Shown here one piece after another: positions 7,111 through 15,659 of a DNA stretch of 28,009 bases. How positions within the stretch are numbered: position 1 is the stretch's first letter; each line of letters begins with the position of its first letter. Made by a program: the position numbers and the translations under genes. Where the stretch lies: NCBI GenBank assembly GCA_030531025.1, contig JAUMTV010000026.1, forward strand, positions 1 to 28,009, in the 5' to 3' direction. This DNA is from Turicibacter sp. (GTDB taxonomy: Bacteria > Bacillota > Bacilli > MOL361 > Turicibacteraceae). A model generated the notes under the pieces. The model ran no database searches. It was given only the letters and a program-made list of their open reading frames with translations, and had not been told where the DNA came from.

Positions 7111-7953
7111 ATGCAAAAACCTGTTTTAAAGATATCAGAATTACGTGCAAACGTTGAAGATAAAGAAATTTTAAAAGGAGTAAACTTAGAAATTAAAGGT
7201 GGAGAAGTTCATGCGATCATGGGTCCTAATGGAACAGGGAAATCGACATTATCTTCTACAATTATGGGACATCCAAAATATAAAGTAACAAGTGGAGATG
7301 TGACATTAAATCATGAGGATGTTTTATCAATGTCAGTTGATGAACGTGCTCGTGCTGGATTATTCTTGGCAATGCAATATCCTGCTGAAGTTCCAGGTGT
7401 AACAAATTCAGACTTCTTACGTACTGCGATGCAGACACGCATGGAAGAAGGTAAAGATGTTCCATTATTTAAATTTATTCGTGAATTAGACAAAAACGTA
7501 GAAAAATTAGAAATGCGCGAAGATTTACCACATCGTTATTTAAACGAAGGGTTCTCAGGTGGAGAGAAAAAACGTAACGAGATTTTACAAATGTTAATGT
7601 TAAAACCTAAAATTGCAATCTTAGATGAAATTGATTCAGGACTTGATGTTGATGCACTACGTATTGTTGGTGAAGCAGTTAACTCAATGCGCAGTGAAGA
7701 CTTCGGATGCTTATTAATTACTCACTACCAACGTTTATTAGATCATATTAAACCAGACTTTGTTCACATCATGATGAAAGGTCGTATTGTTAAATCTGGT
7801 GGACCAGAATTAATCGAACGAATTGATCGTGAAGGGTATGATTGGATTAAGCAAGAATTAGGAATCGAAGATGAGCGAGTAATCGTTGAAGATGAAAAAC
7901 GTAAAGTCGTATCAATCGGAACATGTGCTACTAAAGAAATGTTAGACCTATAA
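7111..7953 (+). CDS. sufC: Fe-S cluster assembly ATPase SufC
   Basis: SufC is the ATPase of the SufBCD scaffold that assembles and passes on Fe-S clusters in the cytosol. The 280-residue protein shows Walker A GPNGTGKST at 38-46, an ABC signature variant SGGEKKR beginning at S149, Walker B AILDEIDSGLD with D172 and E173, and the H-loop histidine H205. The SGGEKKRNEILQM and DEIDSGLDVDAL sequences are characteristic of SufC rather than other ABC proteins. It opens the operon in the usual Gram-positive order C-D-S-U-B. Compared with the roughly 250 residues usual for the family, it carries about 25 extra residues at the C-terminus, including a Cys (GTCATKEMLDL); their role is unknown. Confidence 0.97.
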   Translation: MQKPVLKISELRANVEDKEILKGVNLEIKGGEVHAIMGPNGTGKSTLSSTIMGHPKYKVTSGDVTLNHEDVLSMSVDERARAGLFLAMQYPAEVPGVTNSDFLRTAMQTRMEEGKDVPLFKFIRELDKNVEKLEMREDLPHRYLNEGFSGGEKKRNEILQMLMLKPKIAILDEIDSGLDVDALRIVGEAVNSMRSEDFGCLLITHYQRLLDHIKPDFVHIMMKGRIVKSGGPELIERIDREGYDWIKQELGIEDERVIVEDEKRKVVSIGTCATKEMLDL

Positions 7954-8023
7954 TCTAAACCCGTCCTAAGAAAATATTAATGAGATTAAATGTTTAAAGT
8001 TATAGATGAAAGGGGTCAGATTG

Positions 8024-9241
8024 ATGACGCAATTACCAAATTGGTTTAAAGAAATGCAAGAGCAAGCTAAAACTTTAATGCCTTCATTAAAATTACCAAA
8101 AGCAGACCGTACAAATATTAAAAATTGGGCTTTTGATACAATTGAAGCACCATCTGAAGTTGTATATAAAGAAAATGAAATTCCAGCAGCAGTTTCACAT
8201 TTAGTGAACAGTGAAGAACAAAATGTTGTCATTGTATGTGATGGTGTTGTTGTGTATAAAAAATTAAGTGATGCCTTTGATGGAGTAGTCGTAGCAAACT
8301 TAACAGAGGCATTAACGACTCATGAAGAATTATTTAAGCCCCATTTTATGACACTAACACCAATTGAAATGAATAAGCTAGTTGCTATGCATGTGGCAAA
8401 CTTAAATAGTGGTTTATTCATCTACGTTCCAAAAAATAAAGTGATCAATGATGTTTTAAGTGTTGTTTATGTACAAGAGACAGGATCATTAATCAATCAC
8501 ACATTAATTGTAGCGGAGCAAAGCTCACAATTTAAATATATTGAAAACTATCATAATGCAACGAAATCAACAATCAATGCTATCTCAGAAGTTATTGTTG
8601 GACAAAATGCGTCTGTAGAGTATGCAGCGATGGATCGTTTACATCAAGATTCAACTGTTTATCAATGTCGTAAAGCAGCCGTTGAGGCGAATGGACGCTT
8701 CTTATTATCATTAGGAGCATTAAATGATGGAAATACTGTTTCTGAAAATTTAGTAGCTCTAATAGGTGAAGGGGCAACAGCAGAAGTTAAAACAGTGGCT
8801 ATTGCTGAAGGTGAACAAAAACAAAATATTACAGTTAATATTGAACATTTTGCCCCTTATACTGAAGGGCACATCGTGAACCACGGGGTATCAAAAGATA
8901 GTGCACAATTAACATTCAATGGAATTGGAAAAATTAATAAAGGAATGAAGGGATCAAATGCACAGCAAGAAAGCCGTGCGATGATTTTATCAGAAACGGC
9001 ACGTGCAGATGCAAACCCAATTCTTTTAATTGATGAATATGATGTTAAAGCAGGTCACGCAGCTGGAGTAGGAAAAATTGATGAAGAGCAATTATACTAC
9101 TTAATGAGCCGTGGATTAACACGTCGTGCAGCTGAGATTTTAATCATTCATGGATTCTTAATGCCATTTATTGATGATATTCGTAGCGATGTTATTAAAT
9201 CAGAATTTTTAAAGGTTATTGAACGTAAAATTAATGCTTAA
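8024..9241 (+). CDS. sufD: Fe-S cluster assembly protein SufD
   Basis: The 405-residue SufD is the non-catalytic partner that forms the SufBCD complex with SufB and SufC. Its beta-helix core is followed by the conserved C-terminal helix region (KAGHAAGVGKIDEEQLYYLM and SRGLTRRAAEILIIHGF), which is shared with SufB and binds SufC. The ATG at 8024 is chosen because AGGGG at 8011-8015 is correctly spaced; an ATG at 8006 in the same frame would overlap that ribosome site. It follows sufC after about 70 bases, and its stop lies 13 bases before the sufS start. Confidence 0.95.
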   Translation: MTQLPNWFKEMQEQAKTLMPSLKLPKADRTNIKNWAFDTIEAPSEVVYKENEIPAAVSHLVNSEEQNVVIVCDGVVVYKKLSDAFDGVVVANLTEALTTHEELFKPHFMTLTPIEMNKLVAMHVANLNSGLFIYVPKNKVINDVLSVVYVQETGSLINHTLIVAEQSSQFKYIENYHNATKSTINAISEVIVGQNASVEYAAMDRLHQDSTVYQCRKAAVEANGRFLLSLGALNDGNTVSENLVALIGEGATAEVKTVAIAEGEQKQNITVNIEHFAPYTEGHIVNHGVSKDSAQLTFNGIGKINKGMKGSNAQQESRAMILSETARADANPILLIDEYDVKAGHAAGVGKIDEEQLYYLMSRGLTRRAAEILIIHGFLMPFIDDIRSDVIKSEFLKVIERKINA

Positions 9242-9254
9242 AGAGGTGGAGGCA

Positions 9255-10484
9255 ATGTCAATCGATGTAAATCGTATCCGTGAAGACTTTCCTATTTTAA
9301 AGGAAACGATGAACGGACATCCATTAGTATACTTAGATAGTGGTGCTACAACGTTAAAGCCTCAAGTGGTTATTGACGCCGTAAATCATTATAATACGAA
9401 GAAGACATCTAATGTTCATCGCGGTGTTTATCAATTAAGTAACGATGCAACTGAACTTTATGAAGGAGCGCGTGAAAAAGTTAAGCAATTAATTAATGCT
9501 AAAAAAGCAGAAGAAATTGTTTTTACAAAAGGTGCAACACATGCCTTAAACTTAGTCGCTCAAAGTTATGGCTTAGATCATTTAAAAGAAGGAGACGAGA
9601 TTATCGTCTCTGAATTAGAACATCATAGTAGTTTCTTACCATGGCAACACGTTGCACGCATAAAAGGAGCTGTTTTAAAATTTATCCCGCTTGATGAAAC
9701 AGGACATATTACAGTTGAAAACTTTAAAAAAGTTTTAAGTGATAAAACAAAAGTTGTCGCAATTAATTATGTTTCAAATGTTATGGGATATATTGCTCCA
9801 ATTAAAGAAATTACCGCTTTAGCTCATGAAGTCGGAGCGATTGTATCTGTTGATGCTGCACAAGCAGTTCCACATATGAAAATTGATGTTCAAGATCTGG
9901 ATTGTGACTTCTTATCATTTAGTGGACATAAAATGTGTGGTCCAACTGGGGTAGGATGTTTATACGGAAAATATGAACTATTAAACTCATTAGAACCAAT
10001 TGAGTTCGGTGGAGAAATGATTGATATTGTTGGTGAAGTGACATCAACATGGAAAGATGCCCCTTATCGTTTTGAAGCGGGAACACCAGTAATTGCAGGA
10101 GCCATTGGGTTAGGTGCAGCAATTGATTATTTAGAGTCAATTGGTTTTGATAATATTGCAGCGCATGAGTTAGAGTTACGCAACTATGCAGTTGAGAAAT
10201 TAAATGAACTAGGTGGCGTAACAATCTTCAATAAAGATGCTGAAACAGGAATTATTTCTTTTAATATTGATGGTGTTCACCCACATGATGCGGCTACTAT
10301 TTATGATGCTGAAGGGGTATGTGTTCGAGCTGGACATCATTGTGCGCAACCGTTAATGGGATGGTTATGTCAACCAGCTACTTTACGTGCAAGTTTCTAT
10401 TTATATAATACAAAAGAAGAAGTGGATGCATTTATTGAGGCCACTCGTAAAGGAAAGGAGTTTTTCGACGGTGTCTTTTTCTAA
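9255..10484 (+). CDS. sufS: Cysteine desulfurase SufS
   Basis: SufS is a PLP enzyme that takes sulfur from L-cysteine as a persulfide and passes it to SufU. The 409-residue protein begins MSIDVNRIREDFPIL and carries the PLP lysine K226 in SFSGHKMCGPTG and the persulfide cysteine C363 in RAGHHCAQPLM. The short RAGHHCAQ loop marks the group II (SufS/CsdA) type. The start is set by AGGTGGAGG at 9244-9252; an in-frame upstream start at 9219 lies within sufD and lacks a ribosome site. The last 14 bases overlap sufU, which suggests translational coupling. Confidence 0.96.
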   Translation: MSIDVNRIREDFPILKETMNGHPLVYLDSGATTLKPQVVIDAVNHYNTKKTSNVHRGVYQLSNDATELYEGAREKVKQLINAKKAEEIVFTKGATHALNLVAQSYGLDHLKEGDEIIVSELEHHSSFLPWQHVARIKGAVLKFIPLDETGHITVENFKKVLSDKTKVVAINYVSNVMGYIAPIKEITALAHEVGAIVSVDAAQAVPHMKIDVQDLDCDFLSFSGHKMCGPTGVGCLYGKYELLNSLEPIEFGGEMIDIVGEVTSTWKDAPYRFEAGTPVIAGAIGLGAAIDYLESIGFDNIAAHELELRNYAVEKLNELGGVTIFNKDAETGIISFNIDGVHPHDAATIYDAEGVCVRAGHHCAQPLMGWLCQPATLRASFYLYNTKEEVDAFIEATRKGKEFFDGVFF

Positions 10485-10911
10485 TTTAGAACAACTTTAT
10501 CGCCAAGTTATTATGGATCATTATAAAAATCCACGTAATAAAGGATTATTACAAGAAGACGGATATCATGAAGTTCACTTAAAAAATCCAACATGTGGAG
10601 ATGATATTACCGTTCAAGTGAAAGTAGAAGATGGGAAAATCGTTGATTTACGTCATGAAGGAACAGGATGCTCAATTTGCTGTTCTTCAGCTTCAGTTAT
10701 GTCACAAACTTTAAAAGAAAAAACATTAGATGAAGCTCAAACCATTACCAACAATTTCTATGAATTAGTTAAAGGTAATGAATTTGATGAAGATTTAGAT
10801 ATGGGAGATGCACCAGTTTATCAAGGAGTATCAAAATTCCCAGCACGTGTAAAATGTGCCACTATTTCATGGAAAGCAGCAGAACAAGCAATTAATGAAA
10901 TTAAAAAATAA
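10471..10911 (+). CDS. sufU: Zn-dependent sulfurtransferase SufU
   Basis: SufU accepts persulfide sulfur from SufS in Gram-positive bacteria and delivers it to the SufBCD scaffold. The 146-residue protein has the expected cysteines: C42 in PTCGDDITV, C67 in GTGCSICC and C129 in VKCATISWKAAEQA. Asp44 after the first Cys is the typical fourth zinc ligand. The insert around residues 85-115 separates SufU from IscU. The GTG at 10471 is chosen because it gives the usual SFSNLEQLYRQVIMDHY opening and AAGGAG lies ten bases upstream; longer in-frame starts fall inside sufS. It overlaps the end of sufS by 14 bases. Confidence 0.95.
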   Translation: MSFSNLEQLYRQVIMDHYKNPRNKGLLQEDGYHEVHLKNPTCGDDITVQVKVEDGKIVDLRHEGTGCSICCSSASVMSQTLKEKTLDEAQTITNNFYELVKGNEFDEDLDMGDAPVYQGVSKFPARVKCATISWKAAEQAINEIKK

Positions 10912-10949
10912 CATAAAAATCATACCAAACCGAAATGGAGGGTTACTGG

Positions 10950-12371
10950 GTGAGTGCTGAAGTACAAGAGAAAAAAAATGAACTTGAAGGCATTGTAACA
11001 GATTATAAATATGGCTTCAAAACAGAATATAAAAATTTAAAAGATACAGGAAAAGGAATTTCAGAAGATGTTGTTCGTGAAATTTCTACTATTAAAGGTG
11101 AACCAGAATGGATGTTAGAATATCGCTTAAAAGCTTATGCACATTTTGCGAAAACACCAATGCCAGAGTGGGGACCTGATTTATCAGAAATTAATTTTGA
11201 TGACTATACCTATTATATTAAACCGTCTGAAAAAACAGAAAATAGCTGGGAAGACGTTCCTGATGAAATTAAAGATACATTTGATAAATTAGGAATTCCT
11301 GAAGCTGAAGCTAAGTTCTTATCAGGGGTATCAACACAATATGAATCAGAAGTTGTTTACCACAATAATCAAAAAGAACTTGAAGAAGCTGGAGTTATCT
11401 TCATGGATACGGATTCAGCATTACGTGAATATCCAGATTTATTTAAAGAATATTTTGGAAAAGTTATTTCTTATGCAGATAACAAATTCTCAGCTTTAAA
11501 TAGTGCTGTATGGTCAGGTGGATCATTTATTTATGTTCCAAAAGGCGTAAAAATCGAAAAACCGTTACAATCATATTTCCGTATTAATACAGAAAGTATG
11601 GGACAATTTGAACGTACATTAATCATCGTTGATGAAGGTGCAGATATTCACTATGTTGAAGGATGTACAGCTCCAACTTATTCAGCTGATTCACTACACT
11701 CAGCTGTTGTTGAAATTTATATCCGTAAAGGTGGACGTTGCCGTTATTCAACAATTCAAAACTGGTCAAACAATATCTTAAACTTAGTAACAAAACGTGC
11801 AGTATGTGAAGACTATGCGCATATGGAATGGATTGATGGAAACATCGGGTCAAAAATTACGATGAAATATCCTGCCTGTGTTTTAAAAGGTGAAGGAGCA
11901 AAAGGAACAACGATTTCAATCGCCTTTGCAGGAGAGGGACAAATTCAAGATGCAGGTGCCAAAATGATTCATTTAGCACCAAATACGTCATCAACTATCA
12001 TTTCTAAATCATTATCACGTGGTGGCGGAAATGTTACGTATCGTGGAATTGTTGAACATGGTAAAAAAGCTAAAGGTGCTAAGTCACATGTTGAATGTGA
12101 TACAATCATCCTAGATGAGATTTCAAAATCAGATACAATTCCTTATAACATTGTTAAAAATGATGATGTAACAATTCAACACGAAGCAACAGTTTCAAAA
12201 GTATCAGAGGAGCAATTATTCTATTTAATGAGCCGTGGATTAACTGAGGAACAAGCGACAGAAATGATTGTTATGGGATTCATTGAGCCATTTGCAAAAG
12301 AGTTACCAATGGAATATGCTGTTGAATTAAATCAATTATTAAAACTAGAAATGAATGGATCAATTGGATAA
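10950..12371 (+). CDS. sufB: Fe-S cluster assembly scaffold SufB
   Basis: SufB is the scaffold subunit on which Fe-S clusters are built. The 473-residue protein contains the conserved SufB stretches [51 protein letters not shown] and a C-terminal [25 protein letters not shown] helix region shared with SufD. The GTG at 10950 is preferred: GGAGGG at 10937-10942 sits seven bases upstream, while the ATG at 10935 overlaps that site. It closes the operon 38 bases after sufU. A weak hairpin (12398-12422) and a strong terminator (12464-12501) follow. Confidence 0.96.
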   Translation: MSAEVQEKKNELEGIVTDYKYGFKTEYKNLKDTGKGISEDVVREISTIKGEPEWMLEYRLKAYAHFAKTPMPEWGPDLSEINFDDYTYYIKPSEKTENSWEDVPDEIKDTFDKLGIPEAEAKFLSGVSTQYESEVVYHNNQKELEEAGVIFMDTDSALREYPDLFKEYFGKVISYADNKFSALNSAVWSGGSFIYVPKGVKIEKPLQSYFRINTESMGQFERTLIIVDEGADIHYVEGCTAPTYSADSLHSAVVEIYIRKGGRCRYSTIQNWSNNILNLVTKRAVCEDYAHMEWIDGNIGSKITMKYPACVLKGEGAKGTTISIAFAGEGQIQDAGAKMIHLAPNTSSTIISKSLSRGGGNVTYRGIVEHGKKAKGAKSHVECDTIILDEISKSDTIPYNIVKNDDVTIQHEATVSKVSEEQLFYLMSRGLTEEQATEMIVMGFIEPFAKELPMEYAVELNQLLKLEMNGSIG

Positions 12372-12463
12372 TCTAAAAATATTACCGAATGAAATGAGTT
12401 TTAATATTATCTCGTTTTTTTACTAAGTATTAGATAAGATGATTTTAAACGAATAAAACAGTT

Positions 12464-12501
12464 AAAAAGGCTAATTCACTTTATTTAGAATTGGCCTTTT
12501 T
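12464..12501 (+). terminator. Terminator of the suf operon
   Basis: AAAAAGGCTAATTC and GAATTGGCCTTTTT pair over 14 bp with one G-U pair, followed by T-rich sequence. It ends the transcript about 130 bases after sufB. Confidence 0.8.
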
Positions 12502-12576
12502 ACTTTAATTGCTAGTCAAGAAGATTGTATGAAATTGTCGATAAAAGAGACACTATTAACGAAAGGAGTGATTAAC

Positions 12577-12894
12577 ATGTGTGTAAAAAATGTTGGACGC
12601 ATGGATGCTTATGTTCGTATTAGTGCTGGATTAATGATGATTAGTTTAGGGATTATGAAGCACAAAGGATGGATGGCAGCACTTGGTAGTATGAAAGTAG
12701 CTGAAGGTGTGACACGTTATTGTCCGATGTTGGATGCATTAAACTTATCAACATTAAGCGATGAAGAATTAATCGACGAAGCGATTGGAAGCTGTGTCAT
12801 CGATGTTGAAGAAGATGACGATGATTATGATGACTATGAAGAAGTAGGACATGAATGTTGTTGTCATCATCATGATGATGTAGTGATAGAGTAG
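12577..12894 (+). CDS. DUF2892 family protein with acidic Cys/His-rich tail
   Basis: The 105-residue protein starts with the DUF2892 (YgaP-type membrane anchor) pattern NVGRMDAYVRISAGLMMISLGI, with a short hydrophobic hairpin and a TRYCPMLDAL motif. The C-terminal third is different: a run of Glu/Asp (residues about 77-92) is followed by GHECCCHHHDD, a cluster of three Cys and four His in nine residues that looks metal-binding. DUF2892 proteins are small membrane proteins of unclear role, often near rhodanese or thiol chemistry. The start ATG is set by AAAGGAG at 12562-12568, eight bases upstream; earlier in-frame codons lack a ribosome site. The gene follows the suf terminator and ends at a bidirectional terminator. 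Confidence 0.8.
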   Translation: MCVKNVGRMDAYVRISAGLMMISLGIMKHKGWMAALGSMKVAEGVTRYCPMLDALNLSTLSDEELIDEAIGSCVIDVEEDDDDYDDYEEVGHECCCHHHDDVVIE

Positions 12895-12898
12895 ATAT

Positions 12899-12931
12899 AA
12901 AAAATGAGTGCCACAGAGGCACTCATTTTTT
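12899..12931. terminator. Bidirectional terminator
   Basis: A perfect 14-bp stem (AAAAAATGAGTGCC and complement) around a five-base loop lies between convergent genes. Runs of A and T flank it on both sides. Confidence 0.92.
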
Positions 12932-13391
12932 ATAGTGGAAAATCATCAACTTCTAAGTCACAATTTGGATTTGTATTTGGTTCAGAAATTTCTTTTAAAG
13001 CAATTCCAGCACGGCCATCTGTTAATTGATGAACTGCTAAGTCACCAAGTGAAATCATTCCTACTAATTTGTTTTGTGCATCTACGACAGGTAGACGTCG
13101 AATTTGTTTATCAGCCATTAAAGAAATGGCTTCCCCGACTTCTGCTGTTTCAATAATTGTGTGTACCGGATGTGTCATTATTTCATCAACTTTTGTATTC
13201 ATTGGCATAATATCAGCAAATACACGTACGACAATATCACGATCTGTAACAATCCCAATTACTTGGGATGATTCATCGATAACAGGAATCGAACCGATGT
13301 CGTATTTTTTCATTAATCTTGAAGCGTTTAAGACAGTTTCATTTGGTGTCAGTGCTTCAATACCATCTGTCATAAATTGTCTTACTTTCAT
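12930..13391 (-). CDS. CBS-domain pair protein
   Basis: The 153-residue protein is made of two tandem CBS domains (about residues 5-60 and 70-125) with the usual VRQFMT..., IGSIPVID, VIGIVTDRDIV and then VDEIMTHPVHTI, IRRLPVVD, LVGMISLGDLA patterns. Such stand-alone pairs resemble B. subtilis YhcV and mycobacterial Hrp1 and usually bind adenine nucleotides as a sensor. The acidic tail (NPNCDLEVDDFPL) is not part of the domain. The ATG at 13391 is chosen because AAGGAG lies eight bases upstream; a GTG three codons earlier overlaps that site. The gene is divergent from yunC. Confidence 0.9.
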   Translation of the reverse strand: MKVRQFMTDGIEALTPNETVLNASRLMKKYDIGSIPVIDESSQVIGIVTDRDIVVRVFADIMPMNTKVDEIMTHPVHTIIETAEVGEAISLMADKQIRRLPVVDAQNKLVGMISLGDLAVHQLTDGRAGIALKEISEPNTNPNCDLEVDDFPL

Positions 13392-13445
13392 AAACAGCAC
13401 TCCTTGTACAAAAATTTCATTTTTAGTTTGTACAATCGTGTTGGC

Positions 13446-13474
13446 GTTATGCTTAAAATTGTTTAAAATGTCAA
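13446..13474 (-). promoter_or_regulatory. Predicted promoter of the CBS-pair gene
   Basis: On the minus strand a consensus TTGACA (13469-13474) is 17 bases from CATAAC (13446-13451). The transcript would have a leader of about 50 bases. Confidence 0.55.
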
Positions 13475-13498
13475 ACCTCGCTACATTTTAACAATTCT

Positions 13499-13528
13499 TT
13501 GTCACCAATGTTAGGCTTTTTGTATAGT
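13499..13528 (+). promoter_or_regulatory. Predicted promoter of yunC
   Basis: TTGTCA (13499-13504) and TATAGT (13523-13528), each one base off consensus, are spaced by 18 bases. The start codon is only about 20 bases beyond, with GAGGTGA between. Confidence 0.6.
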
Positions 13529-13548
13529 TTATAGTGAGGTGATAAGTT

Positions 13549-13875
13549 GTGTTAAATGTAAATAAAATTAATCTTGATGGCTATGAGTTTTTAACTTATG
13601 AAGTTGCGTTACCTAAAACAACATTATTTATTGTATCACATGAAAAAGTAGGATACATTATGTGTGCAGCGCTTGATATTGACTTTTTTAACAATTCAGA
13701 AAAACTACGAGCTCGTAAAATTATTGCAGGACGTGCAGAAGGTGTTCGTAGCATTGAGCAACTCTTAAATGCTCCTTTGGCAAAAGTAACAGTTGCTTGC
13801 GAAGAACTAGGAATTAAACCAGGTACTATTGGAAAAGATGCTTTAGTATTAATGGCAAAAAGTTTAGAGAAATAA
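13549..13875 (+). CDS. yunC: YunC family protein (DUF1805)
   Basis: The 108-residue protein matches the DUF1805 family as I remember B. subtilis YunC: LPKTTLFIVSHEKVGYIMCAALDI, a central RKIIAGRAEGVRSIEQLLNAPL and the closing ACEELGIKPGTIGKDALVLM. The family has a known small alpha/beta fold but no agreed function. The GTG start is preceded by GAGGTGA at 13536-13542, the usual spacing. It is a single-gene unit with a promoter overlapping the divergent CBS gene region and a terminator 10 bases after the stop. Confidence 0.9.
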   Translation: MLNVNKINLDGYEFLTYEVALPKTTLFIVSHEKVGYIMCAALDIDFFNNSEKLRARKIIAGRAEGVRSIEQLLNAPLAKVTVACEELGIKPGTIGKDALVLMAKSLEK

Positions 13876-13885
13876 CTTGAGGGTT

Positions 13886-13926
13886 AAAAGGTGTCTTCCT
13901 TATAGAGGAGAGACACCTTTTTTTTT
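13886..13926 (+). terminator. Terminator after yunC
   Basis: AAAAGGTGTCT and AGACACCTTTT pair over 11 bp, followed by an uninterrupted T run. Confidence 0.9.
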
Positions 13927-14038
13927 ATAATTTGAACAAAATTGATTAAACTAGTAAATGAGTAATAACTGACATAAAAGTAAAATATAGTTAAATATTT
14001 TTGTTCGTTTAAATAAAAATATTTTAATTAATATTGAG

Positions 14039-14067
14039 TTTACAAAAGAATAGTATGATTTTAATAT
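14039..14067 (+). promoter_or_regulatory. Predicted promoter of the efflux operon
   Basis: TTTACA (14039-14044) and TAATAT (14062-14067) are 17 bases apart. The start site would leave a short leader of about 20 bases with the AGGAGG ribosome site at 14079-14084. Confidence 0.4.
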
Positions 14068-14093
14068 CCATTTTAATTAGGAGGAATAAAAAG

Positions 14094-14951
14094 ATGAAAA
14101 AAAAGAAAAGTAGAAAGTGGCTTGGATGGATTATAGCAGGTTTGGTATTTATTATTGTTATTGTTTTCTCAAGCCAAAAAGAAGAAAGTATCAATTATGA
14201 TTCAATAACAGCTATGGTTGAAGATGTAACGACTTATTATAGTTTTAGTGGAAATATTGAAGCTAAGAATAAGGAATCTGTTGTTTTAACCGCTATGAAT
14301 CAAATTGATACGATCGAAGTGTCAGAAGGGGATCAAGTTAAAAAGGATGAAGTCTTATTTACGACACTTCAAGGGAGCGAGGTTAAAGCTAGCATTGATG
14401 GTGAAGTAGCAAATATATATGTTACCGAAGGAGATGTTGTGACAGCTGGAACTATTATTATGGATTTAACTGATTATTCAAATTTACAAGTAAAAGTAAA
14501 AGTAGATGAGTATGATGTTAAATCAGTAGAAGTCGGTAAAGAGGCAATTGTAACAATTAATGCCTTAGATAAAGAAGTGAAAGGAACAGTCTCACATCTT
14601 TCTAAAGAAGCACAATCATTAAATGGAGTCTCATATTTTGTAGCGACCATTGATTTAAATGAAGATAGTGAGTTACGCGTTGGGATGTCAACCGAAGTTA
14701 AAATGGTCAATGAAAGTGTTACGGATGTTATTGTCATCCCAATGAGTGCTTTACAATTTGATTACACAAATTTACCTTATGTTTATTATCGTAATAATCA
14801 AGGGGAAGTTATGACAAAAACTGTTGAATTAGGGATTACGGATGGAACACTAGTTGAGGTTATCTCGGGTCTTGAAGAAGGAGAGGAGATATTAATCCCA
14901 AAAACAATTGAGTTTATGACCCCATTTGATATGATACAACAGTCGAAGTAA
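14094..14951 (+). CDS. Efflux adaptor, HlyD/MacA-like membrane fusion protein
   Basis: The 285-residue protein has a positively charged N-terminus, one membrane anchor (WLGWIIAGLVFIIVIVFSS) and an extracytoplasmic part. Two half lipoyl-like motifs (IDTIEVSEGDQVKKDEVLF and KASIDGEVANIYVTEGDVV) are joined directly with almost no coiled-coil hairpin, then come beta-barrel and membrane-proximal domains (LRVGMSTEVKM, VIVIPMSALQF, GLEEGEEI). This is the short Gram-positive form (YknX/YtrF-partner type) used with MacB-like transporters. The ATG at 14094 is set by AGGAGG ten bases upstream; an earlier in-frame codon at 14034 precedes the predicted promoter. It starts a three-gene operon; the exported substrate is unknown (peptide or antibiotic export is common). 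Confidence 0.88.
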   Translation: MKKKKSRKWLGWIIAGLVFIIVIVFSSQKEESINYDSITAMVEDVTTYYSFSGNIEAKNKESVVLTAMNQIDTIEVSEGDQVKKDEVLFTTLQGSEVKASIDGEVANIYVTEGDVVTAGTIIMDLTDYSNLQVKVKVDEYDVKSVEVGKEAIVTINALDKEVKGTVSHLSKEAQSLNGVSYFVATIDLNEDSELRVGMSTEVKMVNESVTDVIVIPMSALQFDYTNLPYVYYRNNQGEVMTKTVELGITDGTLVEVISGLEEGEEILIPKTIEFMTPFDMIQQSK

Positions 14952-14966
14952 TAGGAGGAGATGTAG

Positions 14967-15659
14967 ATGACGGAAGAAATTCTATCAATGAAGAATATTA
15001 TCAAATCCTATTATTTAGGCGAAGAAGAACAAGTGATTTTAAAAGGAATTAATCTAAGTATTAAGCGTGGAGAATTTGTTTCTATTCTTGGACCATCTGG
15101 TTCGGGAAAATCAACTATGATGAACATTATTGGTTGCTTAGATGGAGCGAGTAGTGGCCAGTATATTTTATCTGGGCGTGACATAAAAGATTTAGATGAA
15201 AATGAATTAGCAGGAATTCGAAGTAAAGAAATTGGATTTATTTTTCAATCATTTCAACTGTTACCTCGTTTAACAGCATTACAAAATGTTGAGTTACCTA
15301 TGATTTATTCAGGTGTTTCGAAAGCTAAGCGTAGAGAAATTGCCATTGAAAAGTTACATCGTGTTGGACTTGGCGAACGCTTAAATCATTATCCAAATCA
15401 GTTATCAGGAGGTCAACAACAGCGTGTAGCGATTGCTCGTGCCTTGTCAACAAATCCAACAATTCTACTAGCGGACGAACCAACAGGAGCACTGGATCAA
15501 AAAACAGGTCGTCAAGTCATGGATTTATTTAAAGAGCTACATGCTGAAGGAAGAACCATTGTTATGATTACGCATGATGAGCATATTGCTAAACAAGCTA
15601 ATCGAATTGTGCGTATTTTGGATGGAAATATTGTTGAGGAGGTGTCAATGGATGTTTAA
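14967..15659 (+). CDS. ABC transporter ATPase, MacB/LolD type
   Basis: The 230-residue ATPase carries Walker A GPSGSGKST at 42-50, Q-loop FIFQSFQLLPRLTALQNVELPM, signature LSGGQQQR from S147, Walker B ILLADEPTGALD with D170 and E171, and switch His in MITHDEH. The FQLLPRLTALQNVELP sequence is typical of the MacB/LolD/YknY group, whose ATPases power mechanotransmission type export rather than a channel. It lies 15 bases after the adaptor gene, and its last eight bases overlap the permease gene. Confidence 0.95.
   Translation: MTEEILSMKNIIKSYYLGEEEQVILKGINLSIKRGEFVSILGPSGSGKSTMMNIIGCLDGASSGQYILSGRDIKDLDENELAGIRSKEIGFIFQSFQLLPRLTALQNVELPMIYSGVSKAKRREIAIEKLHRVGLGERLNHYPNQLSGGQQQRVAIARALSTNPTILLADEPTGALDQKTGRQVMDLFKELHAEGRTIVMITHDEHIAKQANRIVRILDGNIVEEVSMDV

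Noticed and set aside
13069..13491. A rightward gene opposite the CBS-pair gene.
   Set aside because: It is an antisense shadow of a clear CBS protein, without a ribosome site or recognisable domain.
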